Positions 10,217-20,592 of a DNA stretch of 64,000 nt are shown here, piece by piece; position 1 is the stretch's first letter; every line of letters starts with the position of its first letter. Source of the stretch: Heterocephalus glaber (lineage: Eukaryota > Chordata > Mammalia > Rodentia > Bathyergidae); NCBI RefSeq assembly GCF_000247695.1, contig NW_004624743.1:1526113-1590112 (forward strand), read 5' to 3'. A program made the position numbers and the translations under genes. The notes under the pieces are model-generated. The model was not told the origin of the DNA, searched no databases, and worked only from the letters and a program-made list of their open reading frames with translations.

Positions 10217-11425
10217 TTTTTCTTCTTTAAAAAATAAATTTTATTTTGTCCCATTCCCTCCCCTGTAACCCCCCCACCCTATGTACAAAAGCTTTGTTTC
10301 CATTTTTTCCTTCTGTTTTCACTTTTTTTCTTGTTCCTTGGTTCTTTTCTCCCTCCCTCTTCCTTTGTTCCCCTTCCCATTTGAACATTTTCTTCCCATT
10401 TCCCATTTCCCAGTATCTATCATACATATTAGTCCTTATTTCTGGTATGAAACTTTTGGTTTCTCATACCACAGAAACAATGTGGTATTTACACCTGTGT
10501 GTCCCATTTATTTCATTTAAGAGTATGGTCTCAAGGTGGATCTATTTAGCTGTAAATGTCTGAAGTCCACCCTTCTTTATGACTGAGTAGTACTCCATCA
10601 TATAAAAAAACACATCTTCTTTATCCACTCATCAATTGATGGGCATTTGGGCTGTTTCCAAGATTTAGCTGTTCTAACTGTGCCGTTACAAACATGGGTA
10701 CGCATATATCACTGTGGTATGGTTCTTTTAATTCTTTTCAGAAAATACCCAGCAGGGGAATAGCTGGGTCAAATGGGACCTCTAATCCTAGTTTTCTGAG
10801 GTATCTCCATACTGATTTCCACAGTGGTCACACCAGTCGACGCTCCCACCAGCAGTGGAGCAGGGTTCCTCTTTCCCCACAGCCCTGCCAGCATTTGTTA
10901 CTGGTTGATTTCTTGATAGCAGCCATTCTTTCTGGGGTGAGGTGGAATCTCAGCATTGTTTTGCTAAGATTTGCATCTCATGAATGACCAGTGATATTGA
11001 ACATTTTTTCATATGTTTATTTGCCATTTCTAATTCTTCAGCCGAGAAGTGTCTTTTCATTTCAAATGCCCATTTTTGGATTGGGTCTTTAAATTGGGGG
11101 GGGGGGTCTGATGTTTTGAGTTCTTTTTTTTTATTTTAGTTCTTTTATTGGTACATTTTAGGTATACAATTCTTTTACATTTATCACTGGGTGTTTGTAC
11201 CTGTACATGATGGATCTTGGTTCTTATTTTTTTTTCCCCATTACCTGTGCACCCTTCACCCCCTCTGCCCTTTTGAGTTCTTTATATATTCTAGATAATA
11301 GTCCTTTTTCTGATGAATAGCTGGTAATTTTTCCCACTCTGTGGGTTGTCTCTTCACTCGGTTGGTGGTTTCTCTTGCTGTGCAAAAGCTTTTTATTTTT
11401 CTTCTTAAAGACTTCATGTCTCTTG
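10217..11425 (-). mobile_element. L1 3' portion, antisense (5'-truncated)
   Basis: The left end is L1 3' UTR-like. The motifs TACTCCATCATATAAAA, ATCCACTCATCAATTGATGG, CATACTGATTTCCACAGTGG and TTGCATCTCATGAATGACC follow the antisense order of the L1 3' end and terminal ORF2 region. No open frame survives. The upper limit (about 11425) is estimated. It is interrupted at 11127-11270 by a younger L1 fragment. Confidence 0.8.
11127..11270 (-). mobile_element. Short L1 3' end nested in an older L1, with target-site duplication
   Basis: The host L1 reads TTTTGAGTTCTTT at 11114-11126 and again at 11271-11283, so the 144 bases between are an insertion with a 13-base duplication. The inserted segment opens with a T-rich run and ends CACCCCCTCTGCCC, like an L1 3' UTR in antisense. 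Confidence 0.75.
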
Positions 11426-13248
11426 CAGAGTTGTATGTGGATTTGTTGTTTCTATTCTCCTTTAAATTTTTTCTGCATTCTTACATGCTATGTGTTTTCC
11501 TTTTAGTTTTTTATTTTGAGAAATGCTAAAGCTGTGTGGAGTTGAAATGACCATCCATCTGCCCCTCATGTGGGGCTGTTAGGTTTTCCCTTTTGCCCCT
11601 TTTGTCATATCAGGAAACAGTTCCTCTCTCCCACCTCGCTTGTTTGTTGTACTAACTGGAGCAGAGCCCATCGACACCTGTGTTGCACAGTCCAGTCCTG
11701 GAATCAGGAGAGCGTCAGATAGTTCCTTTTAGCCCAGTCCTGGGGAGGAGCAGATTAGGGTCTTGGCGGCTTGTACAAAGCTGAAGAGGATGACAGTGAG
11801 AACAGGGTGGAGAAAGCCCCTCTGGTGCTCACTTCCGGGAGGCAGGGCAGGACTGCTGTGTGTGATGGCTCCTGGCCAGCATGAGAGCATGCTCGGTGGT
11901 CATCTTGGGGCTACCGTGTAGGGCACAGGCTGAGGGTGAAAGAGGGGCAGATCCAGACCCCGAGCTGGAGCAGGGATTTGAGCATGCTCCCCACCAGCCT
12001 CCTGGAGAGGCTCCTTGGTTCCGCATGTGGCACCCGGGGATGGCAGGGACAGGTCCCTGGGCATGAGACTTGCATAGACCCTCACGCCCTTTGTGGGATT
12101 CATACGGCTTGTTTTGTTGAACTTTAATTCAGTGAGAGAGAGGTGAATGATGTTCATTTTGCTCTGTGTGCTGTGAGTAGGTTCTTCCAGTTTACAGAAT
12201 TAACACAAATAGTTGGACACTTAAAATGTTTTCAGAATCCTTTAGAAACAAATCACTTAAATAGAATTCTAGAAGAGTGTGCCAATGCCCTTTTCCAGTA
12301 GGACGCAGTCTGAACACCTGTGCATCAAGCAGCAGTGAATGCACCAAATCCCAGTGTTTCTAAACCCACACTGCAAGAGAAACATGTTTAGGGGAGGCGC
12401 TTGGTGTAACCCCAGTCCTCCTCCCTCCTTTCTGCATGCTGTCCTTCCCCTCTTTAAAAGGATGAAGGCATGTATATTGTGAGGTTCTCCAGAGAGCAGG
12501 CCACTTATCTGATGTCTGTTTTGGTTCTGCCTGTGTACAAAGATAAGGAAAGGCAGGGTTGGAGTCCAGAGTCACCTCGAGGCGAGGGGTACCAGGAGCT
12601 TCGAGAGCCAGGGCTGGCGTCAGTGCTGGAGCGCGCGTCTCACTGTGTAAGGCCAGGGTTCCGTCCAGCACTCTGGGCACAGTGAAGGAAACCAGAGATG
12701 CTGGGATCTGGGCGCTTCTGTTTCCTCCCCGAGACCCTCAGCCAGTTGCTTTATCCCTTTGGCCTCCCTGTGGGACTTTAGTAATGCAGACCTGCCGCGG
12801 TGGCGATTATAAAGAGGTGATGCAGGTACTCTCAGAGTCTCTAGTTGGTAAACGTGGTTTTCATGCCAGCTTTTTGCTTGGGCCTCGTTTACAGTCAACT
12901 TAGTTAATATTAAATGCCCTCGTTTTCTAGTCTTTTGATGAACTTGTGATTTTTCACCATCTCCATTTAAAAAAAAATTTTTTTTAAATTAAACAGTCTC
13001 TTTATCTCTCTTGGAAGCTGGATCATTATCCTAAGGATTTAAGCTCAGTCATATATTTTCACTTTTCTTCAAAAGATTTTATTCAAGGCATTTAAAAAAG
13101 TTTTGGGTCTTTTCTGTAGTATAATTATATGTATTTTAAATACCCACAGTTGATCATTATATACAAACGTCCACAACGTATGCAGTATTGCATACATTGA
13201 CACCATGACAAGAGCTGTGAGATAATTCAGACAAAAACAGATGACCCA

Positions 13249-13333
13249 TGGGTGGGGGATTTAGCTCAGTGGTTCCACCGCCTGCCCTGAGAACACAAGG
13301 ACCCGAGTTCGATCCCCGGTACCAAAAAATAAA
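13249..13333 (+). mobile_element. ID-like SINE with perfect 16-base target-site duplication
   Basis: GGGGGATTTAGCTCAGTGGT, GACCCGAGTTCGATCCCCGG and TACC-A(n). The sequence AAAAACAGATGACCCA is present at 13233-13248 and 13334-13349 without a mismatch, which suggests a fairly recent insertion. Confidence 0.93.
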
Positions 13334-14056
13334 AAAAACAGATGACCCAGCTCCATACATTTTCCTGAGTAAGACTCTGAATAAAAGTCTTAAACTTTTA
13401 GATCATGAGGGATTACAGTTTTAATTAGTGAAAGGTTTGAGGCAATGACCATTGTCTTTTTAAAAACAAACCTAAAATTTGATTTTTTTTTTATGCATTG
13501 TTAATAAAATACTTTTTTTTTTCCCTTGCTCATCTTCAGCAATTAGTTTTTACAGTACCTAGTCTAGGCCAAGAATTGTGGCTACACATTCGGGCTGCAG
13601 TGGCAGGTGTGTCTGACAGGCCAGGCTGGGCTTGGAGAAGTGTCTCACAGAGTGGACAGGGTGAAATCATGGTTCAAGGTTTGGGTGTTTCAGAAGGCTC
13701 ACTGACCCATCGGGTAGCTCAATGGTGTCAAAGGTGCATGAAATCGATTGCTGCGTTGGCATTAATTACATGGTCGGGTAAAATACCTAATATGAATAGG
13801 AGATGTCTTTATATGGAAAGTCTTAAATTTATATAATTCGATCCCAAACAGAACATCAGGCTCAGTAGTCGCATTATTGTATTGCAAGGCAGGGCAGTCC
13901 CATGCAGTTCTCATCCCCTGCCTCTCAGCTGTGCCTGCACCTTCTGTTTGGGCTTTTTTGTGCTAATTAAGTGACCATTTGTTGCACAGCCTTTCTAGGT
14001 CTAAGAACAGTCAGTCACCTTGCTCATTCCGGCGTTGTTGTTGCCTATTTCTGCAG

Positions 14057-14164
14057 GAGTTTTGGTGAACATTATCACTCTCTGTGTAAAGCAGTACGTC
14101 ACCTAGCAACCATTGATTGTATTTTCTCCCTGGCCAAGGTTGCTAAGCAAGGAGATTACTGCAG
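14057..14164 (+). CDS. MSH3: MSH3 exon (presumed exon 18): core domain, C-terminal half
   Basis: Residues 180-215 plus two bases of 216: [18 protein letters not shown] through KVAKQGDYC. These helices complete the core domain and run into the ATPase. The borders are TTCTGCAG/GAGTTT and TGCAG/GTAATA, phase 2. The motif [12 protein letters not shown] is strongly conserved in MSH3. GC3 is low, 12 of 35 codons. Confidence 0.97.
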
Positions 14165-14656
14165 GTAATATATTTTTATCCCTATCTTTTATCTTTGCTT
14201 CTGATAAAATGTCATTATTCAATTAATTTTAGTTTCTTTGTGATAAAATATTGCAGTTATTCAAATGTACTAAGCTCTTGATTTAAAAAATAGCAAATTT
14301 CCATTTTTGCTTCTGTTTCTGAGTTTGTTCAAAACAGATGTTTGTTGTGACTAACTGGAGTGAACGAGGTGCTTTAATTTCTAAGTTGACGTGAGTGACA
14401 TTTTTGAGCTCCCTTTTCATAGGTTAGCTTGACTGGAGCACTTAACAGCCTATGCAACTATACAGTGATGAAAGCTTGATTAGGCAAGAAGGGACCGAGG
14501 TGATGGGCCATCTCTGTGACCCTTTCTGCCCTGAGTCGTCCTGCCATGCTCCACTGGACTCCAGCTCCCAGCATGCTTTGTGCTCCTTTTCACAGAGGAC
14601 GTTAACATGAGGCGGTTCAAACTCAGAGTCTCAGCTCCAGCTTGGGGCATTTTGGA

Positions 14657-14693
14657 TGATGGAGGGAGGGATGGAGGGAGGGATGGATGGATC
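14657..14693. repeat. (GGAGGGATGGAT)-type simple repeat
   Basis: Imperfect tandem GGAGGGAT and GGAT units. Confidence 0.85.
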
Positions 14694-14802
14694 TCAGAAA
14701 AATTAGGGTAACATTTACCTCACTGACGTACCTTGAGGACTAAAAACGCATATACAAAATGTGATTGAAAAATAGTAAATATTTTTTAAAAATGTTAAAG
14801 TA

Positions 14803-14888
14803 CATTGCTGGGAATGTAGCACAGTGTTGGAAGACTTGCCTAGCATTTGTGAGGCCCTGGGCTCAATCTCATACCTCTCCTTCAAAAA
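14803..14888 (+). mobile_element. ID-like SINE, diverged
   Basis: TTGCTGGGAATGTAGCACAG, GACTTGCCTAGCATTTGTGA, GGCCCTGGGCTCAATCTCAT. This is closer to the generic rodent ID head than to the GGTACC-ended subfamily common here. Confidence 0.7.
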
Positions 14889-14899
14889 CCCCGAAAACC

Positions 14900-15385
14900 A
14901 AAATATATATATTTCAGTAAACGACATATTGCCATGAATCCCCCTCATAATCCTCTCCCTCACTTTGAAACGCTTTCCCATCATCCTTGCCAACTTTCTG
15001 AGTGTCTTTAGTTTCAGCTACCACTGTCCCAAATTGGTTCACTCTGTTGACCTGTCATGGTCATTTTGGCTTTGGGGAAGAGCCAGAAGTCACATGGTGC
15101 CAAATTCAGTGAATAAGGCGGATGGGGACACAGCTTCAGGTTTTTACAAGCCTGCCTCGTGTTGGATGGCGCTCGGCAGCAGTCACTGTATTTTTGATGA
15201 CCCCTTGAAAAGACCCTAATGAAAGAGGACTCCAGACCTGCTGCAGAAAGTGGCAAGATTGATGGGATGAGTATGTTCAAAGCCAGGAGCAGTATTCTGA
15301 GGGGGATTAATAGCAGTGAGTCCTTTGCTGTAATACATTTTTTAAGTTTAAACATTCACCACATATTTTCCTTCCCTTTCTTATT
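14900..15385. mobile_element. Mariner-derived element with inverted ends, copy 2
   Basis: The left arm (ATTGCCATGAATCCCCCTCA near 14930) and right arm (TGAGGGGGATTAATAGCAGT near 15299) are inverted copies of one another. On the - strand between 15185 and 15010 there is a remnant of a Tc1/mariner transposase C-terminus, seen as CPHPPYSLNLAPCDFWLFPK (the PHPPYSPDLAP(C/S)D block of the catalytic domain). It lacks an intact gene. Outer limits are approximate, and its right end lies against the 3' end of an antisense L1. Confidence 0.75.
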
Positions 15386-15389
15386 AGTA

Positions 15390-15887
15390 TGTTTGTGGTA
15401 TATAATAAATACTGTGTTCCTTGCGGGGAGTTGGTACATATACATATGCACCTTGATCCTCTTTTCTTTCCCTGCCCTTCTCTTCCATGCCCCATCCTCA
15501 GGACCCCTTCCATCTCCACAAAATCCATTTCTCTGTTTCCTGCAGTCCTTTATTTGCTCCTAAATTATTTCTACTTTGAGTTTTTCATATAAGAGAAACC
15601 ATGTGATATTTAACCATCTTTGTCTGATTTCAGTTCACATTGTGGTCTCATGGTCCATCCATTTTTCTGTGAATGACTCAGATTTATCCTTCTTTACGGC
15701 AGGGTAGTATTCCCTGGTGTGTAAATGCCACACTTTCCTTATCCATTCATCTGTGATGGACATAAAGGTCACATCCAAGGTTTAGCTGTTGTGGGTTGTG
15801 CTGCTATAAACCCAGATATGCATGGATCACTGTAATATGATGTCTTTAACTCTTTTGGGAAGACACTCAGAAGAGGCATAGCTGGTT
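15390..15887 (-). mobile_element. L1 3' segment of a 5'-inverted (twin-primed) L1
   Basis: Antisense L1 3' UTR and last part of ORF2 (CAGGGTAGTATTCCCTGGTG, TATCCATTCATCTGTGATGG, TGCTGCTATAAACCCAGATA, CACTCAGAAGAGGCATAGCT). It stops abruptly at about 15887, where the sequence switches to the L1 sense strand. Confidence 0.8.
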
Positions 15888-16205
15888 AATGAGACCCCTC
15901 CCCAAATTAAAAGAGCAAATAAAAAGGGACAGAACTCAAAGAAGTACAAATAGCCAATAAATCCATGAAGAAACACTCACTGTCATTGGTCATTAGAGAA
16001 ACGCAACTTAAACTCAGATTCCATCCTACTCCAGAAGGAATGGCCATTGTCAAGAAATCAACTAATAACAAATGCTGGCAGGGCTGTGGGGAGAGAGGAG
16101 CCCTTCTCCACTGCTGGTGGGAGTGCGGGCTGGTGCAGCCACTGTAGAAATCAGTGGGGGAGGCTCCTCAGAAAACTGCAGATGGAAATGCCACTCCCTG
16201 CCTCT
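15888..16205 (+). mobile_element. Inverted 5' segment of the same L1
   Basis: Sense L1 ORF2 C-terminal DNA: AAATAGCCAATAAATCCATG, TTAGAGAAACGCAACTTAAA, GGAATGGCCATTGTCAAGAA, ATCAGTGGGGGAGGCTCCTC. Its outer end (GAAATGCCA) is, in the L1 consensus, next to where the flanking antisense segment begins (AACCAGCTATGCC). That is the hallmark of twin priming. Confidence 0.8.
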
Positions 16206-17299
16206 GCAGATCACCCTGGATGGTGCCCAGCGCGGCCGGGGACAGAGGTCCCTGTAGATGGGCTTTGCTGCTCATTCTTCTTCCACATCTGTTTCCTCTC
16301 TGCTTGGTACTTTTTTATATTTAAGTGTCCTCTGTATCTGTTATGTTTGAGTGTCCGATAGTACCCAGTAGGTAGTGGATTTTTAAAATGTTTGTAAGTA
16401 CAGTTTCTTAAAGGACTTCCAAGGAACAAAGACAAAATGAACTATTTTGCATTTTAAAAAGAGAGTAAAACTCACTGTCTTATATTGCTGTCACGTCATC
16501 ATTTTGTTTTCTTACTGTGTCTCTCAAAACATCTGTCACAGTCTTCCAGGGAGGTGAAGGAGAGCAGTGCAGGCGTCACCTTTGTCAGTTGCTTCTGACA
16601 TTCATGAGGGACAGCTGAGATCTCAGGAATTTCCATTTCTTACCCGAAAGAGCAGAGACAGCATTTCACAGTGACGAGGTTCATCAGAAGATGTAGTGGA
16701 GAGAGAGAGGGCCGCATGGTGGATCTGTCATGTAGACAGAGTCTGAGGTGGTGTTCAGGGGCCAGGACTGGAGAGACACGGTATGAGAAGGGCCTGTGAA
16801 TGGGGATTTGGGGCAGAGTTAAACGGGTCATTGCCACCCAGGTGGATGTCAGGTGTGGCAGCCCTGTGCTGTTTGGTGACGGAAGCTGAGCCAGCTTGTC
16901 CTGCAGGAGGACTTGTGATGGCTTCCTGTCTTTCATTATATTTGTTCACCAATATCTACTTGTCACTGTGTGTAGGTGGACAGGCAGAGGATCGAAAGGA
17001 AGCCGATGGTGTAGAAATGCAAACACTCATTTGATGGATTATCCTAATTAGTGTTTATAAACCTGAAAGTGAAAACGTTTAGCAGTTATGGAGCAGACAG
17101 TAGCTGTGCTCTCTTCAAGAAACCAAGAGCTTTCAGCAGTTTCGCAGAATTCACCAACTCTGTCGATGCAAGTGTGAAAAGAGCCAGTGCTAACAAACGA
17201 GCACTCGCTGGAGATGTAGTAAAACTGGAAGCGCAGTGTGTGTGAGTATAGTCCAGGCACTGTGTAGCCCATTCTAGGTGAGGTAAGAAGGAATGGAAG

Positions 17300-17397
17300 T
17301 GGGAGATTGCCGTGTCGAGGCCGAGCCTGCAGCTCAGGCCAGAGCACCCACCTGGAGCACACAGGCCCTCGGTTCAGTCCCCAGCACTGCAAAAGAC
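17300..17397 (+). mobile_element. Old ID-like SINE (tentative)
   Basis: CCTGCAGCTCAGGCCAGAGC, ACACAGGCCCTCGGTTCAGT, CCCCAGCACTGCAAAAG preserves the A-box/B-box spacing and the CCCAGCAC-A end of an ID element, with heavy divergence. Confidence 0.5.
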
Positions 17398-18274
17398 AAA
17401 GCCTCTAAACACCTAAAAATAAACCTTTATGAAAATTTGTTAGGAGGTCAGGGTTTTTTTCTTTTTACTCTCTCTTTATTCTCAAGTCTGTAAAATTATT
17501 TGACAAACAGACTTTATTTAAAACATCCATTGCAGTCAGATGGTAGGGGGTGGTGTGTTTCTTTGTGTTCCAGGGGTTCAGATAAACCACTGAGTTAAAG
17601 GTGGAATGTACAATGACGGCATGGCTGGTGTTTTAGAGCAGTCACAACCAGTCAGTGTGTCTATAGACATAAGTGCATGAGAAGGCTGGGAAGGGGAGAG
17701 ACAGACTGATGTCGGGGCCAGCCGCCAGGAGCAGGAGCGGGCTGGGCTGCCCGGCTGGAGAGACGAGGAAGCCACGGATGGAAATGGGGAGGCGGGCTCA
17801 GACGCACAGGGAGCAGCAGTGCCAAACAAACTGCTTCTGCATCACAACATGAAAGAATCAAAAAACTGTAAAAAGATCTTTCACTTAAACAGAGTATGAA
17901 AATTATAGAGCATTCTGTCTTCAAGTCCAACACGTAACATTATATGAAGGCAGTAATCAAATAGAGAAATAACTTAACCTGATTTTCTTTATTACTAAAA
18001 ACAATTTAAGTACCAATAACTGAATTATAATCTTTAGTAATGAAAATACTTCATTGATCTTAGTAGGAAATATAAAATAGTAGGAAATAGTAGGAAAATA
18101 TAAAATTTAAAACATCTTATGAAGGGTGGCTGTAGTAGTGGCACCATCGTAAGATTCTGCTAGAGTCTGTGCTTCAGTGCACTCCATTCCCAGTTCTTAA
18201 TCTAGAGTGAAAATCTAGCATTTCTCCCTTAAGTTTTATTCTGGACGTATGTTCCTTGTTTTCCCTTTTTTGTC

Positions 18275-19445
18275 CGGATAGAGTATCCTTTTGTGTTTAT
18301 TCTTCTTTTATTTTTTTATGGGTCCGTCTTTGCAGTGCATAATGGTTACACTTCTTGTGTGGAATCAGTACTTGTCCGTGACACATCCCAGTTTGTTCTT
18401 TTCATTCCCTTCCCCTCCTCACCTGCCCTTCTCCCTGCATCTCTTGAGCCTATCCCCATTTAATAAAGACCCATCTCCCTCCTCCCGATTATCTATCTTT
18501 TACTTTGCTCTTTAGCTATAATTTGGTTTTCTCATGTAAGAAACACTGCATGATATTTAATCTTCTGTTTCTGATTTATCTCACCTAACATGGTCTCCAG
18601 GTGCATCCATTTTTTAACAAATGACTCGAGTTTGCATTTCTTTATAACAGTAGTACTTCATTGTGTGTAAATGTTGATGGATGCATAGGCTGCTTCTAAG
18701 ATTTAGCTATTACATGGGTGTGCATGGTTCACTGTGATATGATGTCACTAACTCTTTTGAGAAGATACCTAGACTGGGAACAGCTGGGTCAATGGAATTT
18801 CTAGTTCCAGTTTTTTGAGGAATTTCCATACTGATTTCCATGGTGGTTGTACTAGTTTATATTCCCACCAACAAAGTAGGAGGCTCCCTTTTTCCCCACA
18901 GCCCCACCAGCATTTGTTCATACTGATTCTTTTCTTTTTTTTTTTTTGGTACCAGGGATTGAACTTGGGAGCTTGTGCTTGCAAAGCAGGCGGCAGAACC
19001 ACTGAGCTAAATTCCCGGCCCTGTTCATACTTGATTCTTGATGACAGCCGTTCTTTCTGGAGTGAACGGAATCTTGATGCTGTTTTAATTTGCGTTTCTC
19101 TAATGGCCAGAGATGATGAACATGTTTTCATGAATTGTTTAGTCTTTTGTACTTCTGAGAAGTCTCTGTTCATTTCACTTGCCCATTTTTGGGCTGGATC
19201 TCTTATTTTGGGAGGGTCTCATTTTCTTGAGTTCTTCATATATTCTAGATAGCAGACTTCCAAGGAAGAGCTGGCAAGAAAGTTTTTCTCTTCTGTAGGC
19301 TATCTTCACCGTGGGTGGTTTCTTTCCCAGCCAGAAGCTTTTTCATTTGCTGTGATCCCGTTTGTTGGGTCTTGATACTATTTCCAGTGCAACTAAGATT
19401 CTGTTCAGAGGGTCTGGACCATGTTCTTGGTGTCTAAGGTTCTGG
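18275..19445 (-). mobile_element. L1 3' portion, antisense (5'-truncated)
   Basis: The order CATGGTCTCCAGGTGCATCC, TTTATAACAGTAGTACTTCA, TTTCCATACTGATTTCCATG, AATTTGCGTTTCTCTAATGG, ATTTTTGGGCTGGATCTC, TCTTCATATATTCTAGATAG is the antisense L1 3' end and terminal ORF2. It is broken by stops and carries a nested SINE at 18932-19021. The ends are estimated. Confidence 0.8.
18932..19021 (-). mobile_element. ID-like SINE nested in L1
   Basis: Poly(T), GGTACCAGGGATTGAACTTG, AGCTAAATTCCCGGCCC. The flanking L1 sequence TGTTCATACTGATTCTT (18915-18931) recurs as TGTTCATACTTGATTCTT (19022-19039), a target-site duplication. It therefore inserted after the L1. Confidence 0.92.
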
Positions 19446-19501
19446 TTTTCTTACAAAGCCATTGCCATGGCTTTAAGTTGAAACATGGCTTCCTTTTACA
19501 G

Positions 19502-19613
19502 GCCAATGGTAAAAGAAGAAAGGAAAATCATAATAAAAAATGGAAGGCACCCTGTGATCGACGTGTTGCTGGGAGAGCAGGATCAGTACGTCCCTAACAG
19601 CACCCGTCTGTCA
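19502..19613 (+). CDS. MSH3: MSH3 exon (presumed exon 19): entry to ATPase domain
   Basis: Residues 216-253: [21 protein letters not shown] and then [16 protein letters not shown]. This is the start of the ABC-type ATPase domain. The NGRHPV(I/L) motif, shared by MutS proteins, precedes the P-loop. The borders are TTTACAG/GCCAAT and CTGTCA/GTAAGT, phase 0. GC3 is 20 of 37. Confidence 0.97.
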
Positions 19614-20575
19614 GTAAGTACCGCGTTCTACCAAAAAAGTCAACGATGGTAACACAGACCTAAACTTTCGAATATCAAAGGGATACTTTGTATAATTCGG
19701 AATTACGCGTTTTACCTTTGGCTTTAAAGAGCATAATTGTGTATTCACCACCAAATACGAAATTGGTAGTTCCCCACAAAAATTGTCCATAGATAGAAAG
19801 ATGTAGCAACTAAAGGATGATCTTAGTTCTGGGTAACGCAATAAAGGTACTTGATATTCACAAGTTCGTGAACATGCTGAAGAGGTCAAAATCCTGCCGT
19901 GGCTTTGCGAATCCCGATTAGCATCTGGTGTTGGCTGCTGTCCCGGGCGGTGTCCAGGCCGTGACTTTCCAGCCAGTGCAGGGGACGGATGGTCACGGGG
20001 ACAGGCAGAGTGGGAGCTGCCCTCAGGTGCAGCTGCCAGCAGGGCCGTGCGGAGGGTCCTAGATCTGGGTCCCCGATCCCCGTGAGGGGCGCTGGGAAGG
20101 CTCGGGAAAGAGAGGGTCCCCAAGGAGTGGGGAGTGGAGGCGGCAGCCTGGTGAGGTGGCACCGAGGCCCACTGTGTGGCCCACGCTGAGCAGTGGGGCC
20201 CAAAGTGTGAGGACCGGCCTTGTCTGGTCACCCCGGCCTCTCCGGAAGAGCCCTGGGAAGGAACATAACCACGTGGGGCAGGGGTGACTGGGCGGAGGAG
20301 GGAGGAGGCAGGACAGGGTGCGGCCAGTGGGTGAGAAGCCTGAGTTGCGGGCCCAGCGCAGAGAGCTAGCTCCGGGTTCCTCCAGGAGCCGTGGGGGATG
20401 AAGATTTCACCCAGAGCGGTGCAGAACGCACTTACCCCCTGCAGCAGCGGCTCTCAGAGGCTACAGGCGTCTCTGCCACCCCTGAGTTTGGCTGGACAGC
20501 AGTGACACTCCTGGCGCAGGATGCCTTCCCCGGGGGGTGGACGCAGCCTGCTGCCGAGGGACCATGCAGTGGGCA

Positions 20576-20592
20576 GGGCAGGGCAGGGCAGA
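20576..20592. repeat. (GGGCA)n short tandem repeat
   Basis: Three to four GGGCA units inside a GC-rich intronic stretch. Confidence 0.8.

Larger units (their letters stand above)
9790..14056 (+). other. MSH3: MSH3 intron (17-18)
   Basis: A 4.3 kb intron that contains an antisense B1 (10088-10216), a long antisense L1 3' portion (about 10217-11425) carrying its own nested L1 3' end, and an ID-like SINE with a 16-base duplication (13249-13333). The sequence at about 12600-12680 resembles a decayed ID element. It ends TATTTCTGCAG. Confidence 0.9.
14165..19501 (+). other. MSH3: MSH3 intron (18-19)
   Basis: A 5.3 kb intron. It holds a GGGATGGA-type simple repeat (14657-14693), an ID-like SINE (14803-14888), mariner-derived copy 2 (about 14900-15385), a 5'-inverted L1 (about 15390-16205), an old ID-like fragment (about 17300-17397), and an antisense L1 (about 18275-19445) carrying a nested SINE. 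The acceptor is CCTTTTACAG. Confidence 0.9.

Noticed and set aside
19611..20231. 206-codon open frame, - strand
   Set aside because: It overlaps the MSH3 exon 19 donor and runs through a GC-rich intronic patch, where stops are rare. The protein resembles no family.
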